From Congeria kusceri (taxonomy: Eukaryota > Mollusca > Bivalvia > Myida > Dreissenidae), in contig CM051028.1 in NCBI GenBank assembly GCA_027627225.1, positions 25,044,364 through 25,108,363 on the forward strand: a DNA stretch of 64,000 nucleotides, read 5' to 3'. Positions 23,081-34,810 of this stretch are shown piece by piece (the first letter of the stretch is position 1; each line of letters opens with the position of its first letter). Position numbers and translations under genes: made by a program. A model generated the notes under the pieces. The model was given only the letters and a program-made list of their open reading frames with translations. It was not told the origin of the DNA and ran no database searches.

Positions 23081-23665
23081 GAATCTACAGCACGTGAGGG
23101 TCTCCGGGTCTCCAGCCGGCGGAATCTGGAGTCTCGGGAAGCGGCAGTGCATCTGCACTGAAGCACGTATTCCTCTTCTCTGGAATGAGGGTCGCACAAA
23201 TAACGTGGACGGTTCTTTCAATACGATCACAGACAAGGCTTGCATATAATTATGTCAACCGCATGCCTTTTACAACTTCACACGCGATAGGTTAACAGTA
23301 TGTGTAATGCCTGAATTTAGTAAGATATTGTTTCTGTATGATGCATTTGGCACCGTTTCAATAGTACCCACCGGTTTAACGGTCACAACAATGTTCGAAA
23401 ATATTCATATATGTGCCCGTTTATATAGGTGCTGCTTTGAGAATCTATAGCTACAAAATGAGTTGTTCAGTTGGGCGTTATAATTATGTAAATTGGCATG
23501 TTATTCGTGACTGAAATTTAACTTTATGTACTTAATCAATGGTACTGGTAACAGCAAAACTAAAATCACATATTCTTACGTGCACATTGTGTAACGAGCA
23601 AAACGCCTACGTTACGCGTTGATTTGCTTAAGACCAAGCTAATAGGGTATGTAGGCCTATTGTAA
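23081..23665. other. no confident gene; GC-rich patch at 23085-23240
   Basis: The patch beside the MITE has open minus-strand frames (SFQRRGIRASVQMHCRF), but they run into the MITE and match no family I recognise. The rest is AT-rich. Confidence 0.25.
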
Positions 23666-23669
23666 AAAT

Positions 23670-24015
23670 ATTTGTTAAAGGGCCTATGTCATCGAAAAGG
23701 GCCCCAAGGGGGTTCTTTCTTAAAAAATCTTAAATTAAGATATTAACACTGGCATATAATGAAAGTTAAAAAAGTGTATATATAATAGGAATGTGTGTAC
23801 ACATTCTGAGATTAAAATCAATTTATAATAAGGGTCGTGTTTGTTTGGACCTTTTCATGTTTACATGTTGACGTCAGAATTGTGAGTATTGGGGATAACC
23901 ATAGTTCACACATGATTCATTACCAAGCAGAATAGCGCAGTTGCTAAAAGCGCGGTCTACTGTTATATCTTCGTATAGCTCCTGTATAAGTCGTGCGTCC
24001 AATACCCACTTGGCG
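23670..24015 (+). repeat. SINE-like interspersed repeat, copy 2
   Basis: Partner of 1050-1580 with the same order of blocks and no 200-bp interruption. It ends with the B-box-like GTCCAATACCC. Confidence 0.55.
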
Positions 24016-24030
24016 ATTAAAACAGACATT

Positions 24031-24948
24031 TAAAGGCATACACAAGGTGCTCCAAGTTAAGACAACTACCAATAATTTAATCAAGATTTTACAAACACAT
24101 AAAATAAAACATTATGAGTAAACACTTTTTTTACATTTTCTTAAAATAAGTGAAATTTGACTAGTTTTATTTCCACTTTATTATTTACATGAAAAAGGAG
24201 TGTTATTCCCGTGCATGATTTTTGCATGGAGAAATCCCGTTACTGTGGTCAGTGAGCTGTTTCAATTTCGAGCGTCATCTAATAAACCTATACTAGTATC
24301 AAACATTGAATACATTGGTACTCAAATTGAGAAAACATAGGTAATTATAAACAAAGCAACACAGTTTATCTTTGCAAATTAACGTATTAGTGGTCAGTAA
24401 CTCACCAAGCGATTTTTAGTTTGTAAATTGTTGAATGTATGATATATTACAAACTTTAAACACTGTTCCAAATGTTTTATAGACGGCCATCAACATGGCT
24501 TGTCCAGTTAATGTCATTTGATATTACTATTAGAATTACAATTATTTATGAAAAGCATGGAACTTTTTTAAATCGCCACACTAGCAAATAAACAAAGCAA
24601 GTGTTTATAAACAGTGTACTTGGAGGATCGGTGTTTTTATTTCAAACGGTATCTAAAAATTAAACAGTTTCCTGACGCAGGATATAAAAGAAGCTTAAAC
24701 ATACAATAACACAATTGTACCAGACATTTAAATGTCTGTTTAATCGTTTATTATAAATTTGACAATTTTCACATTTAATGTTGCTTTAAATGTCTGGTAA
24801 AATTATTGTATGTTCAAGCTTCTGTTATCCTGCGTCAGAAAATGTAAAAAAAGTGTTTGGTCATATTGTTTTATTGTATGTGTTTGTAAAATCTTGATTC
24901 AATTATTGGTGGTTGTCTTAACTTGAAGCACCTTGTGTGTGCCTTTAA
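24031..24948. mobile_element. fold-back element with interrupted left arm
   Basis: The right arm (24785-24948) is the inverse of two separated left-arm pieces, 24031-24141 and about 24671-24735. Shared phrases are AAGGCA-ACACAAGGTGC, TCAAGATTTTACAAACACAT and CTGACGCAGGATA. The inner edge is the palindrome AGACATTTAAATGTCT. The left arm has been opened by about 525 bases between TTTTCT and TTTCCT. Confidence 0.75.
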
Positions 24949-25054
24949 GGTAGACTCGTCAATAATAGCCAATAAGCCATATCTAAATATGAAATAGTTC
25001 ATCCATAATCAGTATATCGATGTAGTGTTCTAGGCCTATTGGCTGCACAATGTA

Positions 25055-25470
25055 TTTACCACATACATATTCATCATATATCCCATATACCACACATATG
25101 TTTATCGCATATACCACATACATGTATATCAAATATACCACATACATGTATACAGCATATATCACATATACCACATACATGTATATCATATATACCACAC
25201 ATATGTATGTCGCATATACCACATACATGTATATCACATATATCACACACATGTATATCACATATACCGCACACATGTATACTGCATATACCACATACAT
25301 GTATTTCACATATACCACATACATGTATTTCACATATACCACATTCATGTATATCACATATACCACATACATGTATATCACATATACCACATACATGTTT
25401 ATCATATATACCACATACTTGTATATCACATATAGTCACGTACGAGTACATCACATTTTTTCTTAGCATG
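25055..25470 (+). repeat. 24-bp minisatellite (CATATACCACATACATGTAT-type)
   Basis: Sixteen or so imperfect units alternate ATATACCACATACATGTA with TATCAC or TTTCAC. The period is divisible by three, leaving several frames open on both strands, so the 130-150-codon frames here are not genes. Confidence 0.9.
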
Positions 25471-25559
25471 CAAATATATAAATGTACAGCATAAGATTTC
25501 GAGTATATTACAAATATCTCCTTATCGCATGTTTCATTTCATATAAATACATATCATAC

Positions 25560-26139
25560 ATGAACCACTTCCGGTTCAAATGGAACCGTAAAACCTTACG
25601 ACCTACAGGCGACCTACCTCCCACGGATGCCGAATCTTGTTCCGGTCCGACTTTAGGCTGGGGTCTCGGGTCCTCCGCATGGGGGCGCTGTGTGCATTTG
25701 ACGGCGTCGTGATCATGGTCGCTGTCTTGACTTGGTCTCGAATTGTCGAACTTCTTCCCAGGATGCCTACTTCCGGTGTAGAATGAAGCGGACGGCATAT
25801 GTAAGCCGTACACCGGAAGATGACACGCGTCGCATTCTTGCATGATGGTAATCGCCTTCTCGATCGCACACCTAAGGTCGGGTAGTTTTCAACGGCTGCC
25901 TCCATGATCGCGTACCATACTTTGACGTACTGCAGCCGGCAACTTGTCCCTTATAATTTGAACAAGAAAACTCCCATACGTATCTTGGCACTCGCCTAGC
26001 GATTCCAGTCCACTTATGTTGGTTTCAAGTTCGTCGTAAAACGACTGAAGACTGTCAGGGGTGTTCTAATTGGATCAGCGCTTGCATCAGTGCGTCGACT
26101 ATCTTGTCTGGCTGACCGAAGCATTGCTTTAGCAAGTCA
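25560..26139 (-). pseudogene. BEL/Pao gag-like (DUF1759) region, C-terminal part
   Basis: Minus frames read AIDLLKQCFGQPDKIVDALM, then after a stop and frame changes SLGECQDTYG-type, REGDYHHAR and MQECDACHLPVYGLHMP pieces. These match the DUF1759 stretch of BEL/Pao retrotransposon gag, where LLKxxFGxPxxIVxAxMxxL is followed by a second helix ending LExLGE. It continues directly from the part at 27531-28110 once the intervening transposon is discounted. Multiple stops and frameshifts show it is dead. Confidence 0.65.
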
Positions 26140-26337
26140 ATAGCTTTGTAGGATCATATTTTTCCCGAATCATATTTTGCACACGCCTGTGCATAATAGG
26201 ATCTCATTTGTCACATTTATAAGTGTGAAAAATGTGATTGGCCATAAGGGGGTATGTGTACGATCACACTTTTCACATATTTTATGAAGAAATTGTATCG
26301 CGACAATCGATGAATCATTATTTGGAGCACAATTATA

Positions 26338-26565
26338 TAGTAATCTTTATCATCATCATTATCATCATCAAAATCATCATCATTATCATCATCAGCATCA
26401 TCGTCGTCGTCGTCGTCGTCGTCGTCATCATCATCATAATCATCGTCAACATCGTCACCATCGTCATCCTCCTCCTCAACTTCGTCATCATCATCGTCAT
26501 ATTAATTATTCTCGTCATTACCCTCATTATAATTATAGTTAGCATCATCAGTATTGTCATCACTA
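26338..26565 (+). repeat. (ATC/GTC)n trinucleotide microsatellite
   Basis: ATCATC with a GTCGTC core, inside the TIR element. Generates Ile/Val and Met/Thr frames that are artefacts. Confidence 0.95.
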
Positions 26566-26974
26566 TAAGAAACTTAGCCCTATTTAGGAGCTACTAATGT
26601 ATGCATGCGCTTAATCGTTAGTAAATACGTTTGTACGGTCGAATTAGGAGATAGAAATGCATACTCGCGTTCTTCCATACGAACATACACCTTTTTATTG
26701 GGATATTAATCAATGCACGCATCCAAACGTACCCTACAAACAAACGTCATATTTAGGATCATTAAAACCAAAATAACCATGCATATTTCCGCCCGAACTA
26801 GAATATACGTATACACGCACGGTAATATAATGACCTTATTAGAACCTCCGCACATGCTGGTACATACGTTTGGACAACCTCCGCACTGAGATTTGACTGG
26901 TTCCGAGCATAGCTCTAATCAAATACCGTTAACCGATAGAGGAGGTAACCGCTGCGAGGAGTTTGACGTTTGGA

Positions 26975-27285
26975 CAGTACAGTAGCGTACCGTACCGTAC
27001 CTCCCGTATCGTGCCGTACCTAACAGTACCGTACCTAACCGTACCGCACCGCACCGTACCGTACCGTACCGTACCTTTCCATACCATACCATTACAAACC
27101 ATACCATACCATACCATACCATACCATACCATACCATACCATACCATACCATACCATACCATACCATGCCATGCCATGTCATGCCATGTCTGACCATACC
27201 AAAACGTACCGTACTTAACCGTCTAGTACCTTGCCGTACAATATCGTACCATACCATGCATACCGTACCATACCGTAAATCACCC
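26975..27285 (+). repeat. (ACCAT/ACCGT)n pentanucleotide microsatellite
   Basis: A central pure TACCA block (about 27085-27165) is flanked by ACCGT/ACCGC variant pentamers. Lies inside the TIR element. The Tyr/Gly/Met frames on the minus strand are artefacts. Confidence 0.95.
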
Positions 27286-27530
27286 CCTTTTTTCGGGCAC
27301 ATTCAGTGTGAAAAATAGGATTATGATGTAACAAATTCACTTTTTTGAAAATTTGATCACTTTCTTATCATGTGTGAAGCATATGATTTGAGTGCATATC
27401 AAAAACTGGACTCGATCACAAATTTCACAGAAAATGTGAAGAATGAGATTGCGATGTGTGAAGAATGAGATCCTATTTTCATTACCTGTGAAAAATATTA
27501 TTTGTGAAAAATATGGTTCTACATAGCTTT

Positions 27531-28110
27531 CTTGTAGCTAGCGTTCGTTAACTGGAAACCCGCTATGCACGACCCGCGGCGCCATCAACTAACGAACGTA
27601 GATTTATAAATTTCTGCACGTCCAATAGTGTGTTGTTTAGATGTACGGAACACGCGAAGCTGTCCCAGGGATAACTTTGGTAACTTGTTAAGTGAAACGC
27701 TCGGAATGGTCGTCTTCTCCGCGGTGGAATTTTGTCTTGCACGCCGGTCCAGAACCGGAAGTCCTGGCTGTATGTCGTCTGCTATGCGTACTTGACCTCC
27801 ATCGGTCACCGGCTGGCCATTATTATTTTCGTCTTGCGACAAGTTCGACGCCACTTGTTGTGTTGCTTCAAATTGTCCCTGAGTCTCTGTATCTTTAACT
27901 CGAGATCGAACGAATACGTTCTACTCTCGACCAGTTCCGTCGATAGATCTTCTATGTCGTTGTGGTTTGCGATCTTGTCGTCGAGCACTCTTACTTCTGC
28001 TGCTTCCTTTGTTATCATGTGAAGCAATCGCTCCTACTCGGAATCCGTTAACTCGGCAGAATTGATCTTCTCTAACTCTTGTGAAATTAGGCGAACTGAA
28101 TTAGAGTGAA
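27531..28110 (-). pseudogene. BEL/Pao gag-like region, N-terminal part
   Basis: The minus frame reads RLISQELEKINSAELTDSE, one stop, then ERLLHMITKEAAEVRVLDDK and a coiled coil ending LKIQRLRDNLKQHNK. A frame change gives a Gln/Asn-rich linker with NKLPKLSL, the usual entry to the DUF1759 segment. A final frame gives GFQLTNASYKKAI just before the transposon insertion at 27530. The order fits BEL/Pao gag. Frameshifts and stops make it non-functional. Confidence 0.6.
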
Positions 28111-28139
28111 TGTGGATTTTGCATGTACAATATGAACAT

Positions 28140-29420
28140 CTGTTCACCCACAGTTGCTGATGATATGACTTCAATCAATGTTATCTATATGTGACAATTA
28201 TTCCAAGAAATGGCGCATCGAATATAACTCTGACAAGTGTGGTGTTATTGCACTTAACGAAAATACGCGTTTAACTCGTGGAAAAGTCTTGTACTTAGGA
28301 TCTGAATTACTGAAGGAAATAAAACAATATACTCATCTTGGAGTGATACGCAACGACTCGCTTACAACGATAAAGTCAATGGAAGACGCATGCAAATAAC
28401 TGCGTAGAACATTTTTAAGCATCGTCAACAGCGGCCTTCATCCAAATGGACTTACCCCGTTGACACTTAAGACCATATACCAGACAGCCGTTATACCGAA
28501 AGCTCTATATGGATTCGAGCTCTGGAACATCTATACGCAGACGGACATTCATAGACTTAAGACTTCGCATCGATTCTGTATTAAGAATATGCAGTCACTA
28601 AAAGTGTCATCCAGTACGGACTTTACGCTTACGATATTGGACAATGACTCAGTAGAAACTATTATAGATTTCAGAAAGCTAACATTTTTTAGGCAGCTGT
28701 GTTGACTCCCATGTAACTACTTGGCCGAACAAGTTTTTGTGAATAGACTGATTCGATTTACAAATAATGAAACACAGTGTTTAGGCTTTATTCCAGATAT
28801 ATGTCGACTACTGTGTAAGTACAACCTCATTGAGTACCAAAACCTATACCTGGAGTCCGGAGGATTTGTTACGAAGATGCAATGAGAGAGTGTTCTTCAC
28901 AGACATATCACAGCCCCGGCCAGAGAAACCCTTACTTTACGTGTGTGCAACACAAGACCTGGTGTAACCGAGATTATACCGAAGGGCGGTGACTCATATG
29001 TACTTTTTTCATTGTAAAATACCGCACAGAGTTGCTTCCCATTATAAAAACTGTGAATATGGTTTTCGGTCGAATGTTGTCCGTCGTGTACGCGGAGCAA
29101 TGTCACAAGTGTTAGAGATGGCGTGAAAACGTAATTGACCATCTCTGCTCAACTTCTGTCCATACAATGTTCAGTAAACCACGCGAATTAACGCGTACAT
29201 GCTTCAATCGTTTGGAGCTGACTTCTATTTGAGCTGGTGCAATTTACCACGGGATCAGCAAACAGACAAACTGATCTGTATCGCATTCGCCGTTGCTCGC
29301 GAATCAAGTTTTACATTGTCCAAATATTTCATATCATCTTTACTGTGGATTTTGAAACAACAACAACAGAAACCTGTTTTGCTAAGCGATACACTGCAAA
29401 TACATTAAACAAGATAATAT
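28140..29420 (+). pseudogene. non-LTR retrotransposon RT C-terminal remnant
   Basis: The frame near 28148 gives PTVADDMTSIN (the FADD/YADD catalytic box with Val in place of the aromatic residue), a stop, then KKWRIEYNSDKCGVIALNEN. After another stop comes TAVIPKALYGFELWN and NMQSLKVSSSTDF. These are the palm-to-thumb motifs of CR1/Jockey-type LINE reverse transcriptases. Further frames to 29420 resemble the C-terminal region but are broken by stops. Confidence 0.75.
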
Positions 29421-29429
29421 TCTAGTCTT

Positions 29430-29920
29430 TCGCTTTAGCTCTATAATATCTAGAAGTGTTGTAATGTTGCATGTTGATACAAGTTCCGGCAATTTGATTT
29501 ATCGGAGTGTTGGTATACTTTCAGTAAAAATGAATGCTAATTCTGTATGCTATTGTGTGAATTATGTCATTTAGTCTCATTGTAAAGTATTATTTGTAAC
29601 CAGTATATCAATATTTGATTATTATGTAAACTGAGGTGATAGATGTTAAATGTATCCGTATTACATGTAAATATTTTGTAAATAAGTATACTGTTGTACG
29701 TTGCATTAATTTTATGTTCAGCTCTTTATGTATATGGAGGAAATACAGTTATATATTATTCGACTCTTTAGCTGGACACGGCGCAAAAATGTCTTGTAAT
29801 CGTAAAAGGTTAGACGGAGACGTTGTTTCCAGTTCTTAATTTATTTAACTTCAAGTATCAACAACAACATACTAAAGATGACGTCAACGTCACGTGATGT
29901 TCCGCGTAAAGACGCGAAAA
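29430..29920. other. no gene; possible LINE 3' UTR
   Basis: AT-rich, contiguous with the preceding LINE remnant. A short frame MSCNRKRLDGDVVSSS ends at 29839. No domain. Confidence 0.3.
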
Positions 29921-30031
29921 CGTCGTTACTACTACTATTACTACTACTATTACTACTACTGCTACTACTAATACTGCTACTACTGCTACTACTACTACTA
30001 CTATCACTACTGCTGCTGCTACTACTACTAT

Positions 30032-30067
<36 letters not shown>

Positions 30068-30092
30068 ACTACTTCTACTACCACTACAATAT
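29921..30092 (+). repeat. (ACT)n trinucleotide microsatellite
   Basis: ACTACT with TTACTA and CTGCTA variants. The poly-Leu frame is an artefact. Confidence 0.95.
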
Positions 30093-30910
30093 GTCCTAGA
30101 AATGTCCAGTTGTGTAGTTTTTCTGCATATTATTACGATTAATACCGTGTATTCACGCTTTCACGCTTGACTTCTCGCTCCGCATGTTGCTTTGTATATT
30201 TACCATATACTCAATTAAATTGAATCTACTGTTGTTTATTATTGCATTGTTAATATTTGTATTTATATGCTAGACCTGTTGTAATTTATTTATGCTTAAT
30301 TCAGTCGAGAATTAGTATTTTACAATGACCACTATGCATGCATATATTTGTATTTATTTACTGTTTCATGTATACTCATGGACTGTATGTATATTGAATA
30401 AACCATAAATATAAATTTACATGACTTTGTAAAATTTGAAAAATTTGTAGGAATGTGGCTTCATGTTTGTTTGTTTATTCTTCTTTCAGTCTGTTCAACC
30501 CATTGTATGTTTCCGAAGTAGAGGTAAACATTGATCGCTAACAGTGTTTTGAAACAAAGGCGATTGTCCCTTTGATCAAATGATTGCCTTTCACTAAAAG
30601 ATTGTACTACTCCGATGTTAAAATACCTCATTATGTTTTAATGTTCCTAATCTTAAAATACAGATCTTTCAAATTGGATGCTCAAAGAGCACATTGTAAA
30701 ACAAGCTGAGTATTATCTAAATATCTAACAGAGATTTCAACTACCATTGTTTTTTATCGATTTTTTGATAGACATCGGACTGATTATTTGCGTTGTTGCT
30801 TGAGTTTGCATTATCAATGCCTTACATCTTTTTTATCGTATACTATTCATCAAACCGAGGTGACACATTCTATATACATCTGGTACTTGAAGTAGGTATC
30901 CGAGACACTA
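30093..30910. other. no gene; AT-rich, LINE tail-like to 30420
   Basis: An ATTGAATAAACCATAAATAT stretch near 30393 could be the 3' end of the LINE remnant. Beyond that nothing is recognisable. Confidence 0.3.
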
Positions 30911-30914
30911 AAAC

Positions 30915-31082
30915 TCTAAACTTGTACCAAGGAATTTACAGATTCAGTTGATTGCAAGTTAAGAATCCAATTGTTTATTATTTAAGTTATAGATGTTGGT
31001 ATTTTTATAAAAGAAGATTGGAGACTTGTTTTTACCAAGGAATTTACAGATTCAGTTGATTGCATGGTAAGAATCCAATATT
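30915..31082. repeat. direct duplication of about 107 bp at a LINE 3' end
   Basis: TACCAAGGAATTTACAGATT followed by CAGTTGATTGCA occurs at about 30925 and 31032, both followed by TAAGAATCCAAT. Confidence 0.75.
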
Positions 31083-33900
31083 TCGGAATTGATGTCTTGA
31101 GTATATTTAACTCGGCAATCCAGTTGGATTTATTGTCTAAGTTTGAAAGAAAATGGTTTTCTTTCACGAATCCAGTGTTTGAAAGTAAATCATTCATAAA
31201 GATGATATTTGAATTTATCCAATTTTCGAAAAGTATGCATTTGCCATTATGTTTGATATATCGGTTTCCCCATATTACCTCTGTTCTTATATCAAAATAC
31301 GTTTGTGGTTTTCTCGGTGTGGTAATATTGTTTATTTCAATGAAGTTGCATATAATTTCCTGATAAAAGGCAGGTATTTTAAATTTTACTCTGGGTAACA
31401 ATTTGAGTGAATCAATGTTCAGTTTAAATATTAAATGGTTTTTGCCAAACTGATTCAGGAAAAAATTAGGGATAACTCGCATTATCGTCGATACATACCA
31501 GTTTTACCCATTTCATTTAAAGTGTTTTTGCGTAAGTGGTTACGTCAGGCATTTCAATACCTCTATTAGAATAGATCTTTTATTTGTTTCAGTTTTGTTA
31601 TTCCATAAAAACTTAAAACACATTGAATTTATTTCATTGTGGTTATTTTTCGAACAAATGTTGACTGTGAAAGATATGAAATTTTTGGAAGCAATAATGT
31701 TTTGATTACTGTTACCCTTCCATAAAACGTCAAGTTTCGGTTGTTCCAAGCGTTGATTAGTTTCTGACCAGATGCAGTTTTGTCCTTCCAATTTAATTCA
31801 TTACATATAGTAGGATTTGTCCCAAAGTAAGCGCCTAAAGCCTTGACCCTTCCATTAAATTTTATGTCGTGAATTACACATTCGTTTTCGCACTTTGACT
31901 TGCCAAGTAATATGCCTTCAGTTTTCTGTTTATTTAATTTCAGACCTTATATTGACCCGAATTCATCGATTAGATTAATGACAATTGGTATCTCTTCAGT
32001 ATTTTTTAAGAAAAGAGTAGTATCGTCTGCAAGCTGAGTGATTTTAATATTTCGTAAATTCTGGTTGCATTTAATGGCTATACCCTCAAGCTGATTGCAC
32101 GACCTAATTTGTGTTGCTAAAATATCGGCTATTAAAATAAAAAGAAGCGCTGAGAGGGGACAGCCCTGTCGAATTCCTCTATGTATTTTGAAGTTATTAG
32201 ATTGCCATCCGTTGTTCATTACAGAGGAACATATATCATTATATAAAGTTTTAACAAATTTAAAAAGTTGCTTTTAAACCCGAATTTAGTTAAGACATTA
32301 AACAGCATGGTCCATTCTATAGTATCGAAACCCTTCTTAAAATCGACGAACAAAATAACGCCACATATCTATCTGTAGTAGCCCGCATAATCAATTATAT
32401 CCTGTATTTGTCGAATATTGCAACCAATAAATATGTTCTTTATAAAACATTGCTGATCAAGACTAATGAATGTAGGTAATATGATTTGTAAACGTTGAGC
32501 TAAAACTCGTGCCAAAATGTTATAATCTATATTTAGAAGTGATATTGGTCTCCAGTTTTCCAAATTTTCAAGATCGCCTGTCTTATAAAGCAATGAAAAA
32601 ATACACTGTTTTTGCGTATTTGTTAATTCGCCTTTTTCAATACATTCTGTAAAACAATTAAGCAGTAAGGGTGATAAATTATCCCAAAATTTCTGATGAA
32701 TTACGACGGTTAAACCATCAAGACCAGGATTCTTATTTGTTTTCATGGATGCTAAAGTGTTTGACAGTTCTTGTAAAGATATATGACCTTCACATAAATT
32801 TGCAAAGTCTTCTGTGACAGTATTTTCAAGTATAACTGAGTTAAGTTCTAATTCCGAGTATGTACAAGCATTTGATTTATATGATTCATAGAAAATTACT
32901 TCTTGATATAAAATGTTTTCTATGTTACTAAAGTGTTTTCAGTCAATGTTAAGAGAAGATATATTTTGTCTACTTTGTCTTGATTTTTCTTGAATAAGAA
33001 TATATGAGGCGCGTCGTGGGAAAACCGGTCTTAATGCATGTGTGTTTTCCGTATCTTTTGAAAGAATGTTTTTTAACTCGGTTTTAAGAAGGTGCAATGT
33101 CTTTTGGCGTTCACGCGATTTGTTTTTTGAGTATTTTATGGACATTTTTTTTAACTTCACATTTAAATATTTCCCAGACAGTTTGTTTACTATTTATTTG
33201 TAACTGTAAGCATTTTTTTTATAATTTTTCAACTTTACCACAATATTCGGGTTTGTTTAAAATTGAATTATTTAATTTCCAAAAACCCGGACTACGTTTA
33301 GATTTGGTTTTAATTTTGATAGATATGGCCATATGATCGGTCGATTGAATAATTGCGGGTCTAATATATCACTTGAATGGACAAGGGGAATACTATTACT
33401 ATCTATAAGCCAAACATCTATACGGCTCTTATCAGTTCGATTTTTCCTTCTCCATGTAAATAGATTTTTGGTTGGATTTAAATATCGCCATATATCAGTA
33501 AGATTGTTTTTTCGTTTTAGATAAGATAAATTAGCATTACATTTTGCTTCACATCGTGAAGAGGATACTCTACCACGTTTGTCGTTTATATCATTAAAAT
33601 CTCCACCCATAATTTTTATACCTTGTGATTGTTCGTTTAATAAATTTGAAATAGTTTCGAAAAAAATGTTACGTTGTTTTTTGTCATTTGGTGCATAAAT
33701 ATAAAGTAATGATAATATACTGTTTTGTATTTCAAAATTCATTAAAATGTATCTCCCATTTTTGTCTGTGTAACTATCAATGACTGCAGGGATTTTCTAA
33801 TGAAAATTGACGCTCCATTGCTATTGTGTTCTCCGTATGAGTGGTAAAGATCCCACTCCGAAAACTCTTCTAGCAAAAATTTATTTAGATCTCCTGTAAA
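30960..33900 (-). pseudogene. Tx1/L1-like LINE ORF2 (endonuclease + reverse transcriptase)
   Basis: The order on the minus strand is: FLLEEFSEWDLYHSYG and GGDFNDI (AP endonuclease), SRIDVWLIDSN near its end (about 33900-33270); a linker with MKLKKMSIKYSKNK (33160-32939); RT motifs NKNPGLDGLT, NWRPISLLNIDYNILA, RQGCPLSALLF and QLADDTTLFL (32746-31947); and a C-terminal region with NGKCILFENWINSNI (31482-30982). The RT motif wording fits the L1/Tx1 group. Several stops and shifts break the frame. The 5' end is lost at a minisatellite. The tandem-duplication breakpoint at 32832 lies between endonuclease and RT. Confidence 0.85.
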
Positions 33901-33904
33901 CATT

Positions 33905-34300
33905 AAGTAATTAAAGTAGATATCAGAGTCGTTATTTTGTAAACATTTAGTAATCGAAGTAGATACAAGAGTCCATATTCTGTATGCAAAAAGTACTTAA
34001 AGTAGATACCAGTGCAAACTAAAACGGTATTCGGAAAACATTAAGTAATTGAAGTAGATACTAGAAACACTTGAGTCCTTATTGTATTATGTATCACAGA
34101 AATAGTTAATGTAGATACCAGAGACAAATGTGTCGGTATTCTCCATGCGGAAAGTAATTGAAGTAGATATAAGAGAATCTTGAGTCCGTATTCTGTATTT
34201 TTAGTAATTAAAGTAGATATCAGAAAAACATGAGCTAGTATTCTGTATGCAAGTAACAGTTGAAGTAGATACAAGAGAAATCGTAGTCAGTATTCTTTTT
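33905..34300 (+). repeat. minisatellite, AGTAATTGAAGTAGATAC-type, unit copy 1
   Basis: Seven or so imperfect units of about 55-75 bp, each with AGTAATTGAAGTAGATACxAGAG followed by a GAGTCCGTATTCTGTATG-like phrase. It marks the point where the LINE 5' end is lost. Confidence 0.8.
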
Positions 34301-34810
34301 GCAGAAAGTACAAGAAAGTATTGTATACATACAGCAAGTGCTTTGCAGAACCCTAGATCGTTATTACGGCTGTTATCATGTATTATATGAGGTTTAAATG
34401 TGCAATAAGAAGAAGAAGTATTAATTCAGATCCGATACAACATACAAGCGTATAATGCATTAGGTGAAAATAACCAATGAGCATTTTTTAATAAGCGGTT
34501 TACATAGCATAAAATAGCATACAATAGTCAATGTCGTCAAATAGACACGTACATCACACAATTCACATAAAATCGTAAGTGTTCAACGGGTATATCACAA
34601 TCAATTTACTTTTGCAATGTGTAACATAAACATTAACATACATTAACAAATAAGACTTCCAATACATATATTGTGAGTATAAATTGCTATGTATGAGTTC
34701 AGTTCTTAAATTAGTTTAATAATTATTAAACGACAATTTGAAATGATACGTCCGATACTTTTTAATATAAATGATATGTTTCTAAAACCTGTTAATTAAT
34801 TTTAACATAT

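Larger units (their letters stand above)
26140..27530. mobile_element. TIR DNA element (hAT-like, non-autonomous) with 8-bp TSD
   Basis: The body is 26148-27522 (1375 bp). The left end is GTAGGATCATATTTTTCCC and the inverse right end is GTAGAACCATATTTTTCAC, with similarity continuing inward for about 35 bases. The exact 8-bp duplication ATAGCTTT flanks it at 26140-26147 and 27523-27530. An 8-bp duplication is typical of hAT elements, though the termini lack the usual CAG start. The interior has no transposase, many TGTGAAAAATATGAT-like words near both ends and two microsatellites. Confidence 0.8.

Noticed and set aside
25039..25494. Long overlapping frames (131-151 codons) on both strands
   Set aside because: They arise from a 24-bp minisatellite whose period is divisible by three; the translations are pure repeats in every frame.
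26919..27302. 127-codon Trp/Tyr/Gly/Met-rich minus frame
   Set aside because: Translation of the ACCAT/ACCGT pentamer array in a TIR element.
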